Source: Mesostigma viride
Taxonomy: Eukaryota > Streptophyta > Mesostigmatophyceae > Mesostigmatales > Mesostigmataceae
Assembly (NCBI GenBank): GCA_009746045.1
Contig: RPFO01000366.1
Location: 126,001-186,000 of the forward strand
Direction: 5' to 3'
DNA length: 60,000 bases
The translations under genes and the position numbers were made by a program. Below the pieces are notes generated by a model. That model saw nothing but the letters and a program-made list of their open reading frames with translations, was not told where the DNA came from and searched no databases. Numbering within the stretch: the stretch's first letter is position 1; each line of letters begins with the position of its first letter. Below are positions 1 to 11,322 of the stretch, piece after piece.

Positions 1-1545
1 TGCGCTGACCAGTGTGCGCGGCAGTGTTGCATCAGCAGTGCATAGTACGCGAACAAGTATATGCAGTAGTATATGCAGGTGCTAACAACACACCAATGCC
101 GTGTCAACAAATGCAGTAATGCTGATCAAGGATGGCATACTTGATAGCGTAACGGTTTTAAACTGCCTTAAAATTATTATGCATGACAAGTGTCAGACTG
201 TTTGTGTTCGCCAGGTACCCAGACTCTGACGGAGCACAGTTGTGCTCTGTCAGATTGCACACGCTTGCACACGGTTCCACACATCGATGCACGATCCTGC
301 ACAAAATTGCACAAATTTTGCACATAATCGATGCACGCAATTCATTGCACGGACAGCAATTGGGTGCATGACATCGCACCCACCTGAACCTGACGCAGCG
401 GAATGGTATCTTCCTTCCATGAGCTTATCTTATAGTCACGCATTGTTTGTTGGAGTACTTATAAGGATATGGATGGCTTGCTGTACCAGCATGGATGTGC
501 CGTGTAATAGGCATGGACTGAGAGTAACGTTTCAATTACTTGGCACGCTTCGCCCTGAACGGTATAAGCGGACCTGATGCTAGCTGGTACTGACACTGCA
601 TATAAGGTAGGCACCGGGGTTGAGCGGGGTAGTACACATCCAGGAGAAAGGTCAAGGAACATACATTGAGGCATATGCAGGGCCCCTCTTAGGTGCTCTC
701 AGCATGCAAATCAGATGGAAGTATCCTGCTGCATTTCGTGGAAGGTTTAACTGGATTGATTGTCGATGTTCTGTTTAGTACTATATAGTTTGTATTTCAA
801 TGGCAGAGCATTCTCTTTTGGCCGTTGGATCTGTTGGAGGCATCTGTGAATGAAGGGTCTCAAAGCTAGTCGTCCAAGTACATTTTAAAATCATTTGACC
901 TGCACGGACTCACGTTGGCTTCATGGTGACTGGTAAGGTTTACCAAATTCAGTCTCGGAGACCAGATCATTGCGCTTAAAGTCGGCTACATCCTCGATGA
1001 CTTAATATTATGTTGTGCTTGCCGTTCGCTGCATGCGTTCAGCATATATGGTGGGAAACCCAATCATTTATGGCGTTTTGAAGTGTCTGTTAGTAAGTGC
1101 ATTCTGCCCTTCAGATGTAGTGCTCACCATTCTGTTGCGTCTATAGGTGGGGAGACTGCTTGTGGCCAGCAAGTGTCACAAACGAAGCCATTTTTTAGGG
1201 AAGTTTTCTTTCTACTGCGTATGGCATGACAGTGCTGGTGTCAGGCCCGACCTCATGAGAACTGGCACTTGTTCTGAATCCAAACACTTTTACAGATTTC
1301 ATTCATGTAGCGAGAATTATCTATCTGGCAGCGGGTCTAATGCCGTGCCATCCTTGGTAGAGCTGTCAGTTGCTGCCATGTGTGTGTGTTCGGTTAGCGT
1401 CCGTGGTAGTCCTCCTCAATCACAAATGCTTATGTACACATATGTGTGCTATGATCTTTGTACATGCATATAATCACATGTGTTGTGTTGGCCTACTCTC
1501 GCTCTCTCTATATTTCTGGGGAAATGACAGCAATGGTAATGTTCA
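1..1545. other. No recognised gene; upstream of RTX exon
   Basis: No exon with a recognisable protein motif was found. The stretch from about 250 to 365 is rich in repeated GCAC-containing words (TGCACAC, TTGCAC). It may hold 5' exons or the promoter of the RTX gene, but none could be supported. Confidence 0.4.
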
Positions 1546-2302
1546 TTGATGCGCGCGGTGCCATCAGGTAAAGGGGTGGACGAGACCCTCACTGGATATG
1601 CGTCCGACGACACCATTCTGGGCAACGGCGGTGAGGATGTTATCAATGGCCTCGGGGGCAATGACAACCTGCAGGGAGGCGACGACATTGATGCCTTGTT
1701 TGGAGGGGACGGGGACGACACGATGGACGGGGGCCCCGGCGATGACTCCCTTCTGGGTGGTGGCGCGGGCAATGACGTCCTGCTCGGAAGGGATGGGAAC
1801 GATGTTTTGGTGGGGGATGCGGGCGCGGATACCCTGGACGGGGGCCCTGGCGATGACTCCCTGAATGGTGGGGTTGATGATGACACATTGAATGGTGGGG
1901 CGGGAGGTGATGTTCTGCGGGGTGACACGGGGAGGGACACACTGGACGGTGGGTTGGGCGATGACACACTCCTTGGTGAGGATGAGGACGATGTCTTGCG
2001 GGGGGGTGGCGGTTCCGACACCCTAATTGGTGGCAGAGGGGATGACTCGCTCAGCGGTGAGAACGGGAATGACGTCTTGCTGGGGGACATCGGGGATGAT
2101 GTTATTGATGGTGGCAGTGGAGATGACTTCATTGATGGGGGCCTCGGGAATAATGAGCTTTCGGGCGGTGCCGGCAATGACGTCATCATGGCCACTGCTG
2201 GCGACGTTGTCCGTGGCGGCCCTGGCCGCAACATCATCATTGACGGCAGTGGGCGCCAGGGCAGCGTGCAGAACTCGGACGGCGGGACAGATACTTATGG
2301 AG
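1546..2302 (+). CDS. RTX-type calcium-binding beta-roll exon
   Basis: About 250 residues made almost entirely of nonapeptides of the GGxGxDxLx type (for example GGNDNLQGGD and GGPGDDSLLGG), roughly twenty in a row. This is the hemolysin-type Ca2+-binding repeat (RTX family), which folds as a beta-roll that binds Ca2+ in its turns and is normally extracellular. A splice donor (AG|GTACAT) follows 2302 and the exon ends one base into a codon. The next plausible exon, at 3890, begins at codon position 2, so the two can join in frame into the Cys-rich/Root_cap gene. The true 5' boundary is uncertain: the ATG at 1546 is only the first in frame, and a CAG acceptor at 1567 is an alternative. RTX repeats are common in bacteria and rarer in eukaryotes, so transfer is possible. 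Fusion to the downstream exons is inferred. Confidence 0.72.
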
Positions 2303-2551
2303 GTACATAGTAGCGGCGCTGGGAACAGGCTTGCATAATCCTCTACTAGCTGAGCAAAAGTATGTCAACATAAATTATCCTGCATCCGTTAATATTGTTG
2401 TGCTAGTGTCGCGGTACATTGCCAAGCACAGTGATTACCGCAGTACCAACGATAAGATACACCCCCATTCTCCCTCAGCGCTATATACAAAGGTTCATTA
2501 TCAGACTGTAGAGGCCGCTGCCAGTACAGGTATTGATATCACACTCACAGC

Positions 2552-2684
2552 TGGTGCAGCTCTCTATGGTTTATAGTTTGGTGCAGCTCTACATGGTTTA
2601 TACTTTGGTGCAGCTTATATGATTTATAGTTTAATGCAGCTTTACATGGTTTATAGTTTGGTGCATCTCTGTACGGTTTTATGA
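2552..2684. repeat. 27-bp tandem repeat, about 5 copies
   Basis: Degenerate direct repeats of a unit like GTGCAGCTCTACATGGTTTA plus TAGTTTG. They lie in the putative intron between the RTX exon and the next exon. Confidence 0.8.
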
Positions 2685-2780
2685 TTTCATTTCATGCATA
2701 CGGTAACCGCATGCATACGGCAACTTAATTGCATCAGGGGCCCTCAATGGTGCAAGTATCTGAGTTCTTGCGTATGGGCC

Positions 2781-3040
2781 GTACCGTAGTGGTCAAGATC
2801 ACTTTGCGACAAAATGTTTTGTGCCCCAACCAAAACAAGGTTTAATTTTGACTTTGCGACCCAAAATGAAGAAATAATATGAAGTTTGCGACCGGCGAGG
2901 CTAGGCAAGGCCCGGCGTGGCGCAGCGGAGCGCAGTAATAAGATATAGTTCGCGACCCAAAAGGAAACATTTGATGAGCAGTTTTTGTGAAGTCAATTCT
3001 CTGCATATTTGTCGCAAAGTGATTTTGACCACTACGGTAC
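2781..3040. mobile_element. MITE with about 32-bp terminal inverted repeats
   Basis: The left end (2781-2814, from GTACCGTAGTGGTCAA) and right end (3008-3040) are inverted copies with about one mismatch. Ends trimmed to CCGTAG...CTACGG are flanked by TA, the duplication typical of Tc1/mariner-related elements; GTAC is another possible boundary. The word TTTGCGAC recurs inside. At 260 bp there is no coding capacity, so it is a non-autonomous DNA element sitting in an intron. Confidence 0.75.
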
Positions 3041-3889
3041 TATTTCACCTTTGCAGGTTGCTCACTCATGACCACGAAAGCTGAGGGCTTAAAATACTCG
3101 CCCGCGGTTGGCGGCCATCATTTCCGTTGTGTGGCTGGCCTGCTAGCTGCCGTTTGGAGGAATGCCAGAGTTTGCATACAGTCTCAGGCTCCTGAGGCAG
3201 AGTCCCCAAGCCATGCACATACCCCTCAACAGAGCTCGGCCGATGTACTTCTTACTTTCTGTTTCTGTGGAGCTAGGGAGGCTGACCTAGGTGTTAGTCA
3301 TGCACGCACTCACGCAAGTCCCTGGCCTTTGCACCATCATGGAATAGCGAGGCGTGTTTTCCCTTGTTTCAGTCTTGCGCGGACCTGTGCTGTACAATTA
3401 CAAATTTGCACCATCATGGAAAATGTGTGCTATTACTTTGTTTTCTCTAGTGTGCGGGCTTGAGCCATAAGTACAAATTCAGGTCTGAGCCAGGCGGGTG
3501 TGGAGCCATAGTCGCCGGAGTTCATGGGCGCTGGTATATCATCATCAAACGTGCGGAGTTGTTTTTTTGTCACGTATTGGTTCGTTTTAGTCTCGCGCAT
3601 ACCAGTTACCTTCCGGGACATCTTGTCATTCTTGTGTGTTCAAGAATGAAAGGGATGGTCACCCAGTTGGGGAGGCTCTGCTCGGAGCCCTGCATGCCAC
3701 ATTCACTGGCGATCTTGCGTCAGACAACACAAGGTAACGAGTTTGTAGAACCCCATCAGCACCGTCTAGGTTGCCGCCAGGGAGCCGGATCCCCCCACTT
3801 GTGGCATGCGGCACAGCATCAGTTCCAGACCGCTGATGCTTCCCTCTGTTCGCTGTGCGATCGCCTGGGGGATGCATGTGGGTGTGCAG

Positions 3890-6789
3890 CCTGCATCCGC
3901 GCCTACGCCATAGGCAGCGGTTCCGTGACGATCAACCCTCCCGACCGAGACTTTTTGTGCGCCTCCAACGAAGTCTGCACGCGGCTGGACGGCACCCGGC
4001 CCGGGTATCAGGAAGCCGGTGACCGCTGCACCGTCAGTAAGTGCGCTGCCACGCTACGTTGTGCCGCAAAGGACACGTTCCCACTTTCCGCAACAGTACC
4101 GCGTAGGCCGGGCACGGAAAAGAGATTTTTTCTCACCATGGTGGTTGATTGTGCATGCGTTTGGTCCTGCCATAAAATGCACGTCATTTACAGAGATATT
4201 CCTGACGCGGCAAAGTTAACATACAAAGGGTGTAGCTAAATGGCCGTCCGAGAGAGTCTAGAGCTCCTCCTCTTAGCTTGCCTTCTTTCTTGTGTTAAGA
4301 GAGGAGCTAAGAGTTACTCTTGTAGGGTGGGGTATGCTTCTGGGATGGTCTCCCGATCCTCCACATCGCGTCTGCTGGCGGATAGCATATGGCCGTCCTG
4401 GCTCATGCGAAAGTATGCACACTCAGTGACGGGTTGTGCAACTGTTGGTCAGTGCTGCGAGAAATTCGTCCAGAAATGTTCAGGCATCGTGTTTGAAGCA
4501 GCTCAACGCCGCACAACGGTATGGACTCGCAGAATCCGATGCATCGCGCTGATGTGGGGATCTAAGAGCTTTACTCCTACAAATTTCCCCAGGTGTTTGC
4601 GTCTTGTTGAACTGAACACTTTTCTAACCGTTGTATGGACGACCCAAGAGTACGCCACAAGCGGAGAGCCTGTGGATCTTCTTTTCCTTTGATGAGGGAT
4701 CTCTGTGCGCTGCTCAGTGCTCGTTTCGTGTTCATTCATTCACTCACTCACTCACACACACACATACACACACGCGCGCGTGCGCCCACCCATCCGTCTA
4801 CCCACCCACGCACTCCCTCTCTCGCACACCGGAGTTTCGTTGTTGTGAGATGTGTTCCTTAGATAGCAACGTGCCCCTGGATTTTCTCCTCCCCAAGTGT
4901 GTTGGGCGGGGACCGATAATGGTGCAGCTGGGGGTGTAACTGGTGATGGTTGATTACCTCGGCGCTGTTACGTCTTGCCTTCTTGGTGCGAGTATCTTGG
5001 CATTTTTTCCAACCTTCCCGTGTCATCCCTCAACGCACCCATCTTCCCTCTGTCCACCCTCGGTGTCCTGCGCTTCCATCCCACCCTGCGCCCAGTGTGC
5101 AACTTCCTCGCGGCCGAGACCTACGACTCGCTTACCCTGCCCACCTGCCCGGCGGCCCTCGAGTGCGACTACGCGATCGGCCTCAACCTCACCTGCTCCA
5201 CGGGCTCCCGCAACCTGCTCTCCAAGGATGACATCCAGGCCTCGCTGGCTGACTTCCTCAGCCTGCCGCCGTGCGGCCTCGACGTGGAGCTGACCCACGT
5301 CGCGCACGACCTGTTTGGCCTTGTGTTGACACTCCAGCTGGACAGCGTCAACCAGAGCGACCTGGTGGGCACCCTGCTGTCCGCGCCCCAGTTCGAGGCC
5401 ACCCTGGGGGAGCTCTTTGACACGGTCTCCGCGGGTGCCCAGTTGGTCACCAACGTCACCAGCATGTGCCGGCTGCCCGCGGCCATATCCGACCCCCACA
5501 TTGCCACAGTGACAGGCGCCAGGTTTGACTTTAACGGGGCAGCGGGGGCATCATACTGCATGCTGAGCAGCGCGCCGGTGCACGTGAACGCGCGCATGAT
5601 GGGCAGGGCCGCACCTGGCGCTGCCAGCACGCCCTCGGATAAGACGTGGATGGACCAGGTGGCCATCCTGCACAAGTCGGATGTCATCCTGGTCTCGGCC
5701 GGGTCGGATGAAACAGCGGTGCCCTTTGCCGCGTCCTTTGGCGGCGTGACAATCAATGGGGTACGTGCACAAATTGCTCATTGACAGCTGCTATAGGCAA
5801 CCATACTACAAAAGGGCAGCATGCGCTTGTGTTTACTTTTGGCAGGTATAACTGACGACTCCTATCCACGTTCTTCTTAGCTGGCAGAATAACATGGCCG
5901 TCTTTGTTGCCATCAATGACGGATAATGTCTAATCTAAGCAAGTACTGCAACCACTGCCGTCACCTGACACCGTGCTGAATACTTTTTTCAAAAGGGTAG
6001 TTGTGTGCAAAAGGGTAGTATCTTCTGCCATTCGTTAGTCTATCAGCGTGATAGTCCAGCTGGACCATGTGTGCGCCCTCCTGCCCTCCTCTCCTCGATC
6101 CTGCGGTCCTGCTCTCGCACTGCCCCCCTCCCATGCCTTGCACTCCTGACTTGCTCTCCTTGCTGCCTCGCCTCCTAGTTCAGTAACCCCCTGGCTTGTC
6201 CTTTTTACGTGCAACCCTTCCCCTTGTTGTGAGTCATACCTTGATTCCTTGGCCGTTGGCTTTCTAATCATGTTTGCCGTTTTCAGCTGGTATTTTAGAG
6301 CCTACTGCTTCTATTTTGTTTACTTCTGGCAATGTCCATCACTTCTGGACTGTGCACATACTTCGCCGCATGCACAAAACTTAGTCTCCTGTGTGGCTAA
6401 TTTGTTTTGGGCTGCACCTGCACACACTTTGCCTTGTGGCTACTGGTGTCATGCTGGCTGGAGTACAGGTAAATTTCCCGGCGGCTGCACGTGCTGCCCG
6501 GCGGCTATCCTCCGGCATGCTGGTGGAGAGGAAGAAGACGCGCGTTGTGATTCGCATCGAAGGTGTGCTAACGGTGGAGGTGAAACTGGTGCGCGCCGCG
6601 TTCTGGGAGCCCAGCCGCGGGCCTGGCAAAAACTTCCTCAACCTTTTGGTCAAAGAGCACAACCCTGGAATTATGTTGCATGGGCTGCTTGGCCAGGCTT
6701 CGGGCGCCGACCCCACTACGGACACCTACAGAACGTCTTCTGTGTTTGCTGCAGATTGCAAGGACAGCAAATTTGTTCCCGCAGCGTAG
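3890..6789 (+). CDS. Secreted Cys-rich protein with Root_cap (vWD-like) domain
   Basis: Exons 3890-4036, 5096-5760 and 6469-6789 (stop 6787-6789) join with matching phases. Acceptors are TGTGCAG, CGCCCAG and AGTACAG; donors are GTAAGT at 4037 and GTACGT at 5761. The first exon and the first half of the second are Cys-rich (CASNEVCTRLDG, PTCPAALECDYA). From about 5488 the protein resembles the plant Root_cap family (PF06830, related to von Willebrand D): SDPHIATVTGARFDFNG, then YCMLSSAPVHVNARMMGR. The last exon has the family's C-terminal signature, HGLLGQ followed by YRTSSVFAADC. In plants such proteins are secreted or wall-associated. The RTX exon at 1546-2302 probably supplies the N-terminal part of the same protein. 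The 5' exons and signal peptide were not found. The domain is confident; the complete gene model is less so. Confidence 0.68.
4741..4822. repeat. CACTCA/CA-rich simple repeat
   Basis: CACT and CA dinucleotide-type low-complexity sequence in the intron between the 3890-4036 and 5096-5760 exons. Confidence 0.8.
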
Positions 6790-7585
6790 ACACTAGTAGA
6801 ATCTGCTGTTGATCTAGATTTTCTTGTAGTGGGCACCATTCAGGTCTTCATTTATACAGTCACTGGCATTTCAAGATGCCTGGAGAAATGGCATGATGTT
6901 CTGATAGCGAACAAGCCCGAGCCGGTAGGGCCGGTGCCTTGGTTTACCGGCTACGGTAGGCACAGTGCCACCGGCGGCGGCGCCCAATGCAATCCTGCTA
7001 CTCGCGTGCGACTAACGTTTCCCCTAGATAGGACTTTATTTCCATTTAAGCCCGCAATACTCTTACAAGCAAGTAGAGTTCCTAGATAGGTTCCTTTTTT
7101 TTTTTTCATTGTCTGCGACTCCTCAAAGTGACCCCTTTGGGGAGGTGACAACACAAGCACGGGACAGATGACAGCATTCCACTGAAATATATATAACCAC
7201 GTGGTTATCCACGGGCATTTTACAATGTGTGCATGCCATAATGAATAAAACAAGCTTTATTCCCATTCCATTGCATTCCCAGTACAGCATGTACGTTGCA
7301 GTGGGCCAGATGCCTCATTTATACTGCATGAATGAACCTTGGTTCTTGATGACCATTCTCATAACACAATCTAATTACAAAGCATTCATAATGTTGCTGC
7401 TCTACGTTGCAGTGGGCCAGATGCCTCCTTTATACTGCATGAGTGAACCTGGGTTCCTTTTATACGTCAGTCATGGGTTGGTAACAGATTACCGTTTGAT
7501 AACACAATCAAGTTCCAAAGCATCCAGGATGAGCACTGCTCTACGTTGCAGTGGGCCAGATGGCTCCTTGACATGGAAAGCACAT
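6790..7585. other. 3' flank of Root_cap gene; no other gene seen
   Basis: AT-leaning intergenic sequence with a T-run (7090-7105). Its right part is occupied by the 7292-7585 tandem repeats. No further coding exon was supported. Confidence 0.4.
7292..7585. repeat. Tandem repeat, about 111-139 bp unit, 3 copies
   Basis: Units begin at 7292, 7403 and 7542 with TACGTTGCAGTGGGCCAGAT and include a second shared block (AACACAATC...AAAGCAT). The third copy is partial and runs into the 3' end of the minus-strand pseudogene. Confidence 0.85.
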
Positions 7586-7749
7586 TCACTCTGACTGGTT
7601 CTCGTCAGAGCTAAAAAGAATGCCATGCTCATCCATGCATGGCTCATCCTGCATGGTAGCCTGCTGCATGGCAGCCTGCTGCAAGACAGGTGTCTGCATG
7701 ACAGGTGCCTGCAAGACAGGTGCCTGCATGACAGGTGCCTGCATGGAAA

Positions 7750-7752
7750 CAA

Positions 7753-7812
<60 letters not shown>
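7750..7812. repeat. (CTG)n trinucleotide repeat
   Basis: About 20 CTG/CAG triplets. On the minus strand they encode the poly-Gln run of the pseudogene. Confidence 0.95.
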
Positions 7813-7815
<3 letters not shown>

Positions 7816-8328
7816 CCTCCCGCCTCTGCTGGAGCTCAAGACGACGCGCTGGGCGTTAATGGCAGCCAGCTCCTTAATTAATTAATTAGACTCGTGCTCC
7901 CGTTGGGGAGTCACGGAGCATTAACCCCGATGGATGGATGGATGGATGGGTGCAAACAGTCCTACCGGTCTAATCTATCTACATCGGCTACATACTACAT
8001 CTATCTAACAGCAACTAACTACAACATCTATCTATATACAGCATCACGTGGCCCTAGGGGAGCTGTCTGGCGTGCCTCCCACGGGATTGCACACGCGGGC
8101 GCTTCCCCACTGGGGGGGGCTCGTTGTCCTCTATGACCTGGGCCCACTTGGCCTTGTCCACCATCTTCTTCCAAATCCGCCCGGGCCAAGGTGGTGTGGG
8201 CCTCTTGTGCTCGCCGGCAGCATCAGAGCAGCTCCAGTCCATCGTGCTGCGGTCCCCGCGTGTGCTAGTGGCCACTTTTTCGGCCACTGAGGGCCATTCA
8301 CACCACACGCTAACCGTTATCGTGGGAT

Positions 8329-11133
8329 ATGCACCACATGCGGGTCGAGCTCAGGCGGAACGTGAGGCCTTCTTCGACGCCCTCAAGGAGGAGGAGGCCA
8401 ACATCCCAGCTCGATCGGCACTTCCTGGTTATGCTGCTCGACGCCAACGCCACGCTGCCAGTTGGCACTGGGGGCGCTCAGTATTCCCCAACCAACACGA
8501 CAGCCAACGGTAACACGCCTTTATTTGCGAATCTGCTGGCAGAATCTGCGCTGGTTGCATGCAATGCTTCTTTCGCACGCCCCGCTGAGCAGCTGGCCAC
8601 CTTTTTTGGGCCGTCGGATCGGGTGGTGTGCCTTGATTATGTCTGCGTACGTCGGGCTCAGCGCCCCTCAGTTGTCGATGCTCGCGTCCTGCAAGATTCT
8701 GTCAGCACGGTGGAATCTGACCATCGTCTCGTGCTCGCTCGCATCAGATTGCGGTTTCCTGGGGTGAAACCGTCGCGACAGCTGGCACCTCAGCCAGATC
8801 TGAAAGTGCTCCGGATTGTGCTGAAGGATGCCGACAAGATGTCAGCAGAAGAGCAGGCCGCTATGTCGCACAGGGATGATTTCCTGGCCGTATTCGACGC
8901 CGGGGGCAGCCGACAGCAGTTACACGCCATTCCGCCGCCGGGGGATATTTCAGTGATCCTCCGTGGTGTCGCCGCCAAGTATCGCCTGGCTGCCCGCACC
9001 CTCCCCACCTTGCCTCCGCGTCGGCAGCTTGCTGTCCACCGTCACGCACCGACAGTGGTCGCCGCCAGGCAGATGCTCCGCCGCAACAGAGATCCGCTCG
9101 CCAAACCTGGGCTGCAAGCAGCTCTGAGGGCCGCCTACGAGCAGGCTGAGAAGGCAGATGCTCAGCAGATGGTCAAGGACCTGCGCAGCTGCCAGCAGAA
9201 GCACGACGGCAAGGGGGCCTGGTTCTGGTACAAGCGCCTCGGGCACCCGGACGGCCTCGGCCGGCCCCACCGCCACGACGTCCCCGGCGCCCCAGCCAAG
9301 CGGCTTCGTACCTGGGCCACGGCCACGGCCGAGGTCGTGGGGACAGCTGCGCCGCCCCCACCCCTGCTCCCAGCCGCCGCCGCCCGCCCGGCCGCCCTGG
9401 CCGGCCCCGCAGGGCCCCCGGCCCCGCCTAGGTCAGCGGCGGACTACCTAGTCCCCCCGCTGGTCGGCCCACTTGGCGACCCGTCTGACATGCCTCCTTT
9501 CACCTCTCGCGAGGTCACGGAGGCGGTCCAGCGCCTGCGTTATGACGCAGCCACCGGCTCTGACGAGATTCCGGCCGCAGTTGTAAAACTTGCAGCCGAA
9601 TTCGAGGACACAGGTGTTATGCTGCTCTTCCGGGACATCTGCAACCGCCTTCTGCTGTCGTCGCAACCACCTCCAGCGGCCTGGCAACACAGTTTTCGCA
9701 CGATGCTGTACAAGAACAAGGGGTCGCCTGCCGACCCCGGCAACTACAGAGGGGTGTGCATTCAAAGTGCCCCCCTCAAGCTTCTTATGCGGCTCATCCT
9801 GAACCGCCTGCGCACGGCCCTGGACGGTCACCTCAGCGAGACTCAGCACGGCTTCCGTTCAGGTCGCAACACAGTACAGGCGCTCTTCGCTACTCGCCGA
9901 CTGGTGGAGGAACTGCAACGCCTTCAGCCTGGTGAGTCCCCTTTGCACCTTGTGCTGGTGGACTTCATCAAAGCCTTCGATTCGGTTTTCTGGCCTGCGC
10001 TTTGGGACATCCTCGAGTTGTTCCGGATCCCCCGCCCCCTGATTGCTGTCATCCGCAACCTGTATGAAGGGTCCACCACTTCGGTGCGCACTTCTTACGG
10101 GACCACGCCCCCATGCCCTTTACAGAAGGGTGTGTGGCAGGGCTGCGTGCTGTCGCCCTACCTGTTCATTATTGTTGTCGAATACGTAATGATTCAGGCG
10201 CGCAAGCGATTTGCCCGCATCGTGGGCAGGGAACCAGGAGTGCAGGTTGCTAACAAATTCTGGCATGGCGGTGCGGACACGGAGATTCGGCTGGCAGACA
10301 TCATTTACGCAGACGACACCACCCTCTTTGAGGACACTGAGCACGTGCAGACATGGCTTGACTGCCTGGCTCTCGAGGCCCGTGCAGTGGGGCTTGAGGT
10401 CAGCAAGAAGACAGAGGCCCTGGCGGTTGGGCTCACCACCTCAGCGCCGCCCCTCTATCTCCTAGACGGCTCTCGAGTCCTGTATCGGGACCGCGTTAAG
10501 CTGCTGGGCAGCCTGCTCCCTAGCTGCGAGGTGGATGTGGACCACCGCATCTCCCTCGCCTGGCACGCTTTACGCCAGTACCGGGCCCTATGGCGCAAGC
10601 CCCTGGGCAAGATCGAGAAACAGGACCTGTTCAAGGTCCTCGTCCTTCCTGTTCTCACGTATGGCGCCGAGACGTGGACCCTCACCGCCGACCTGGCCCG
10701 CAAGCTGGACGGCGCGGTCACCAGCATGCTGCGTTCCATTTTCAGAGTAGGATATGCTGCTCATGTCCGCAATGAGGACCTGTACCAGGGCATGCCCTAT
10801 ATCACCAGCACAATTAAGCAACGCCGCCTGCAGCTAGTAGGGCACCTAGCTCGCACCAACCAGGTAGACACCTCACGTGGCCCCCCCGCAGGACTGCGAC
10901 CAGCCCAGCCTGGCCGGCACCTCCTGACGTGGGCTGGGCCCAGTGATGTTAGACGCCGCAAGGCCCGCACCTTCAAAGAACAGCTAGTAGAGGACATGGG
11001 GGGCCTAGGCCTCTCCGTGATTTGGAAGAAGATGATGGACAAGGCCAAGTGGGCCCAGGTCATAGAGGACAACGAGCCCCCCCCAGTGGGGAAGCGCCCG
11101 CGTGTGCAATCCCGCGGGAGGCACGCTAGATAG
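8329..11133 (+). CDS. LINE ORF2: endonuclease remnant plus reverse transcriptase
   Basis: The 934-codon ORF is uninterrupted. The N-terminal part (to about residue 145) is the C-terminal half of an apurinic-type endonuclease/exonuclease/phosphatase domain: LLDANA, then LDYVCV and the catalytic SDHRLV. The preceding EEP residues (TVIVGYAPHAG) lie in another frame at 8230-8410, so a frameshift near 8410 breaks the endonuclease. The reverse transcriptase spans about 390-720, with motif A VDFIKAFDSVF (residue about 544) and the catalytic IYADDTTLF (YADD at about 660). The C-terminal region has the LTYGAETW and RRLQLVGHLAR motifs typical of APE-type LINEs. It copies element RNA at the nicked target (target-primed reverse transcription). 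No RNase H domain was seen. The ATG used is only the first in frame. Confidence 0.9.
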   Translation: MHHMRVELRRNVRPSSTPSRRRRPTSQLDRHFLVMLLDANATLPVGTGGAQYSPTNTTANGNTPLFANLLAESALVACNASFARPAEQLATFFGPSDRVVCLDYVCVRRAQRPSVVDARVLQDSVSTVESDHRLVLARIRLRFPGVKPSRQLAPQPDLKVLRIVLKDADKMSAEEQAAMSHRDDFLAVFDAGGSRQQLHAIPPPGDISVILRGVAAKYRLAARTLPTLPPRRQLAVHRHAPTVVAARQMLRRNRDPLAKPGLQAALRAAYEQAEKADAQQMVKDLRSCQQKHDGKGAWFWYKRLGHPDGLGRPHRHDVPGAPAKRLRTWATATAEVVGTAAPPPPLLPAAAARPAALAGPAGPPAPPRSAADYLVPPLVGPLGDPSDMPPFTSREVTEAVQRLRYDAATGSDEIPAAVVKLAAEFEDTGVMLLFRDICNRLLLSSQPPPAAWQHSFRTMLYKNKGSPADPGNYRGVCIQSAPLKLLMRLILNRLRTALDGHLSETQHGFRSGRNTVQALFATRRLVEELQRLQPGESPLHLVLVDFIKAFDSVFWPALWDILELFRIPRPLIAVIRNLYEGSTTSVRTSYGTTPPCPLQKGVWQGCVLSPYLFIIVVEYVMIQARKRFARIVGREPGVQVANKFWHGGADTEIRLADIIYADDTTLFEDTEHVQTWLDCLALEARAVGLEVSKKTEALAVGLTTSAPPLYLLDGSRVLYRDRVKLLGSLLPSCEVDVDHRISLAWHALRQYRALWRKPLGKIEKQDLFKVLVLPVLTYGAETWTLTADLARKLDGAVTSMLRSIFRVGYAAHVRNEDLYQGMPYITSTIKQRRLQLVGHLARTNQVDTSRGPPAGLRPAQPGRHLLTWAGPSDVRRRKARTFKEQLVEDMGGLGLSVIWKKMMDKAKWAQVIEDNEPPPVGKRPRVQSRGRHAR

Positions 11134-11276
11134 CTCCCCCTAGGGCAGCGTGCGGCTGCCTAGATAGAGGATGTAGTTAGAATGTTGTTAGATAGATGTA
11201 GTATGTAGCCAATGTAGATAGATTAGACCGGTAGGAATGTGTGCACCCATCCATCCATTCATCGGGGTTAATGCTC

Positions 11277-11322
11277 CGTGACTCCCCAACGGGAGCACGA
11301 GTCTAATTAATTAATTAATTAA
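11277..11322 (+). other. LINE 3' terminal hairpin and TTAA tail
   Basis: CGTG-A-CTCCC-CAAC-GGGAG-CACG folds as a 9-bp stem with one bulged A and a CAAC loop. It is followed by AGTCT and (AATT)n. The same hairpin type ends the other element copies in the window (7893-7915, 44217-44239, 45421-45443, 47251-47267). Confidence 0.8.

Larger units (their letters stand above)
8178..11322 (+). mobile_element. Non-LTR retrotransposon (LINE), nearly intact
   Basis: It is bounded by a perfect 12-bp target duplication TTCTTCCAAATC (8166-8177 and 11323-11334), which splits the minus-strand LINE copy. It starts inside the endonuclease domain, so it is 5'-truncated. It ends with a 3'UTR that has a CATCCATCC tract, a hairpin (11277-11299) and a TTAATTAA-type tail. 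Length is 3,145 bp. The second copy at 41304-45468 is almost identical where aligned, so activity is recent. Confidence 0.92.

Noticed and set aside
1449-2240. Pro/Ser-rich 263-codon minus frame opposite the RTX exon
   Set aside because: Complement of the Gly/Asp-rich RTX repeat; SPPxPP composition follows from that.
5169-5756. 195-codon minus-strand frame
   Set aside because: Antisense of the Root_cap exon, whose plus-strand motifs and splice phases are clear.
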